From assembly GCA_023436075.1 (NCBI GenBank), contig JAEZKS010000147.1:1-6065 (forward strand): a DNA stretch of 6,065 bases, written 5' to 3'. Every line of letters starts with the position of its first letter. Position 1 is the first letter of the stretch. Under the pieces are notes generated by a model. It did no database searches. It saw only the letters and a program-made list of their open reading frames with translations, and was not told the origin of the DNA. The translations under genes were made by a program, and so were the position numbers. Shown here piece after piece: positions 4,791 through 6,065 of this stretch. This DNA is from Methanobacteriota archaeon (GTDB lineage: Archaea > Halobacteriota > Methanocellia > Methanocellales > Methanocellaceae).

Positions 4791-4892
4791 CGCCAAGGAC
4801 GGAAGCACGCCAAGGACTATTAATAAAACGGCTCCGCCTATGTCATTTGTTAGAAAATCTTGGCGAGCTTGACATCCTTGGCGCCCTTGGCG
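4791..4892. repeat. Inverted repeat of CTTGGCG units (bidirectional terminator candidate)
   Basis: CGCCAAGGAC occurs exactly twice on the left (4791-4800 and 4808-4817). The inverse CTTGGCG occurs three times on the right (4859-4865, 4877-4883 and 4886-4892). The arms 4791-4816 and about 4858-4883 pair along most of their length with a one-base offset, giving a long hairpin with a loop of about 40 A+T-rich bases. It lies between the 3' ends of the dehydrogenase and the TrmB/V4R gene, where it could end both transcripts. The unit resembles the CTCTGCG patch at 993-1030. Confidence 0.65.
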
Positions 4893-4942
4893 GTAATATA
4901 GTCTACGCATGCCTGATCAAAGTTAAAAGCGCAAACGCCCAC

Positions 4943-4953
4943 GATAGGAAAAA
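4943..4953 (-). terminator. T-run directly after the TrmB/V4R stop
   Basis: On the minus strand the stop codon TAA is followed immediately by TTTTTCCTATC. Together with the T-rich codons before the stop this makes a U-rich 3' end. It may be a first termination site, backed up by the inverted repeat at 4791-4892. Confidence 0.35.
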
Positions 4954-6065
4954 TTAATTTTCTACCTTCTGGTGCTCGTGAGACCGCCCGGACTTGATCG
5001 ACTCGAAGAACTTGAGCAGGTCGCTATTTACCGCCTTTTCTGGCTCCAGCGGGTGCAGCCGGAACTCGCAATGGTCATCGCCACGGCCCACGCAGCGCAC
5101 TTCATCGCAGGTCATCTTCGTGCCCTGGTAGATGAACTCGCCGAAAGATCTGAACGCACCGCAGGCCGAGTCACAGATGTTGCCCGATGCGCCGGCTTTT
5201 GCCGCGGCCCGTTCTTCTGCAGTGTCCGTACATATGATTACAATGGTCTTGCTCTCCGGATCGGACCGCTCGATGGCAAAGTGACCCATGCCCATGCCGC
5301 TCAGCCGCTCGAAGTACTTCTTCAGGCCATCTTCGCCGTCTTTGAGTATCTCTTTGTTGACCGCAAGGCTGATCTCCTTCAGTCGCTCGTCAGCATCGAC
5401 GGAGTTCCTCCAGAGCTTGTCGAAATACTCCCGTATCCGCTCGGTGGTATCGCGGTGGTTGGTGTAGACGCCGATGCTGCCGCCGGATGAAGAGATCGCG
5501 CTCTCGCCCAGTAGATTGAAGGTCACTTCGTCCTCGTTCAGGGCCATGATCATCAGGCTCTCGTCAAGCGGATGCCTGACATTGGCGCCGGCCGCCTTCA
5601 GCGCCCTCACGGCATCGGCGATCTCGCCGCGGACGCTGCCCAAAGTCTGGCTCCGGCTGGCGCTGCGGATGGGTACCAGCAACATGACCTCCACGCCTTG
5701 CCTGGACCGCATCCGAGTCTCGGTGACCAGAGTGCTGAGGTTGTAGACGACCAGATCGCCGGACAGCACACAGCAGAGTTCCCGCTTCGCCCGCGAGAGG
5801 ACCATCCGCAGCGTCTTCTCCATCTCGGCATCGCCATATATCGGCGTCAGGTGCTCAGGTTTGCGACCGGTCTCGATCTCCGTCTTCCTCGCGCCCATGT
5901 CAGGAGCGCTGGACCACATGTGACGAAACATGAGGCGGATCATCCTGGCCATCTCTTTCTGGCTGGTCCAGATGGCAGACTCGTCGCCGCCGCCGGGCGG
6001 CGCACGGACGAAGCGCACCTCAGAGTCGTCGGTGTCCCCGCCGCGGGGGAAAGTGTTGGCGGACG
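4954..6065 (-). CDS. TrmB-type sensor protein with C-terminal V4R domain (5' end outside window)
   Basis: The frame stays open to the right edge, so the N-terminus is missing. A GTG at 6016-6018 could be read as a start but is probably internal, because the 15 codons before it (ending DTDDSEV) continue the domain. In numbering from that GTG, residues about 58-215 resemble the TrmB sensor (phospholipase D-like) domain: IYGDAEMEKTLRMVLSRAKR (60-79), VEVMLLVPI (109-117), ending in EVTF (164-167) and a helix with LWRNSVDADERLKEI (202-216). Residues 1-50 plus the preceding codons repeat that ending (EVRF, then MFRHMWSSAPDMGARKTEI), so a second sensor copy lies upstream. Residues about 217-322 form a V4R domain, with C282, C286, C304, C309 and C317; C309 and C317 sit in EVRCVGRGDDHCEF. 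V4R domains bind small hydrophobic ligands or metals. A DNA-binding helix-turn-helix is expected beyond the edge. Likely a ligand-sensing transcription regulator. Confidence 0.78.
   Translation of the reverse strand, partial: SANTFPRGGDTDDSEVRFVRAPPGGGDESAIWTSQKEMARMIRLMFRHMWSSAPDMGARKTEIETGRKPEHLTPIYGDAEMEKTLRMVLSRAKRELCCVLSGDLVVYNLSTLVTETRMRSRQGVEVMLLVPIRSASRSQTLGSVRGEIADAVRALKAAGANVRHPLDESLMIMALNEDEVTFNLLGESAISSSGGSIGVYTNHRDTTERIREYFDKLWRNSVDADERLKEISLAVNKEILKDGEDGLKKYFERLSGMGMGHFAIERSDPESKTIVIICTDTAEERAAAKAGASGNICDSACGAFRSFGEFIYQGTKMTCDEVRCVGRGDDHCEFRLHPLEPEKAVNSDLLKFFESIKSGRSHEHQKVEN

Noticed and set aside
3110..4813. A 567-codon frame on the minus strand opposite the aldehyde dehydrogenase.
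   Set aside because: It is rich in Arg, Asp, Val and His, as expected for the antisense of a G+C-rich gene. The sense strand carries every catalytic motif of the dehydrogenase, and the antisense frame has no recognisable domain.
5474..5746. A 90-codon + strand frame opposite the TrmB/V4R gene, with similar ones at 4972-5490.
   Set aside because: These are antisense shadows. The minus strand encodes a continuous protein with recognisable domains over the same bases.

Overview
The window looks like chromosomal DNA from a methanogenic archaeon of the Methanocella / Methanosarcina kind. The evidence is a gene for the archaeal architectural protein MC1, a protein joining TrmB-type sensor domains to a V4R domain, TATA/BRE-type promoter elements, several starts without a Shine-Dalgarno sequence, and G+C-rich genes set in A+T-rich intergenic DNA. 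The proteins are not strongly acidic, which argues against a haloarchaeon. The lineage assignment is an inference from gene content only.

Layout, left to right: (1) a complete small Nudix hydrolase on + (38-460). (2) A gene-free, tail-to-tail gap (461-1346) holding a large imperfect inverted repeat (670-880), two short-period 'CTGCG' repeat patches, and a hairpin plus T-tract terminator for the next gene. (3) The MC1 gene on - (1347-1721), with a TATA box, a Shine-Dalgarno-like site and a possible operator. (4) An A+T-rich gap (1722-2044). (5) A class I SAM-dependent methyltransferase on - (2045-3001) with an unrecognised N-terminal region and clustered cysteines. (6) A divergent promoter gap (3002-3325) with a tandem 15-bp repeat over the methyltransferase promoter and a candidate structured RNA of about 122 nt. 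(7) An intact NAD(P)-dependent aldehyde dehydrogenase on + (3326-4756). (8) A tail-to-tail gap (4757-4953) with an inverted repeat of CTTGGCG units. (9) A TrmB-sensor/V4R protein on - that runs off the right edge (4954-6065).

The genes do not form an obvious operon or pathway; each appears to be its own transcription unit. The methyltransferase and the dehydrogenase are divergent and share a promoter region. All the repeat elements lie in the two convergent gaps and none at the promoters, which fits roles as terminators or tolerated insertions.

The least explained signal is at 3138-3259. A BRE/TATA promoter sits at the right distance upstream of a segment closed by an 11-bp perfect stem, with further nested helices inside and T-runs after it. 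It matches no RNA family I could recognise. A 9-bp word in it also occurs, inverted, directly before the dehydrogenase start codon. No other part of the window suggests a multi-gene undescribed system.
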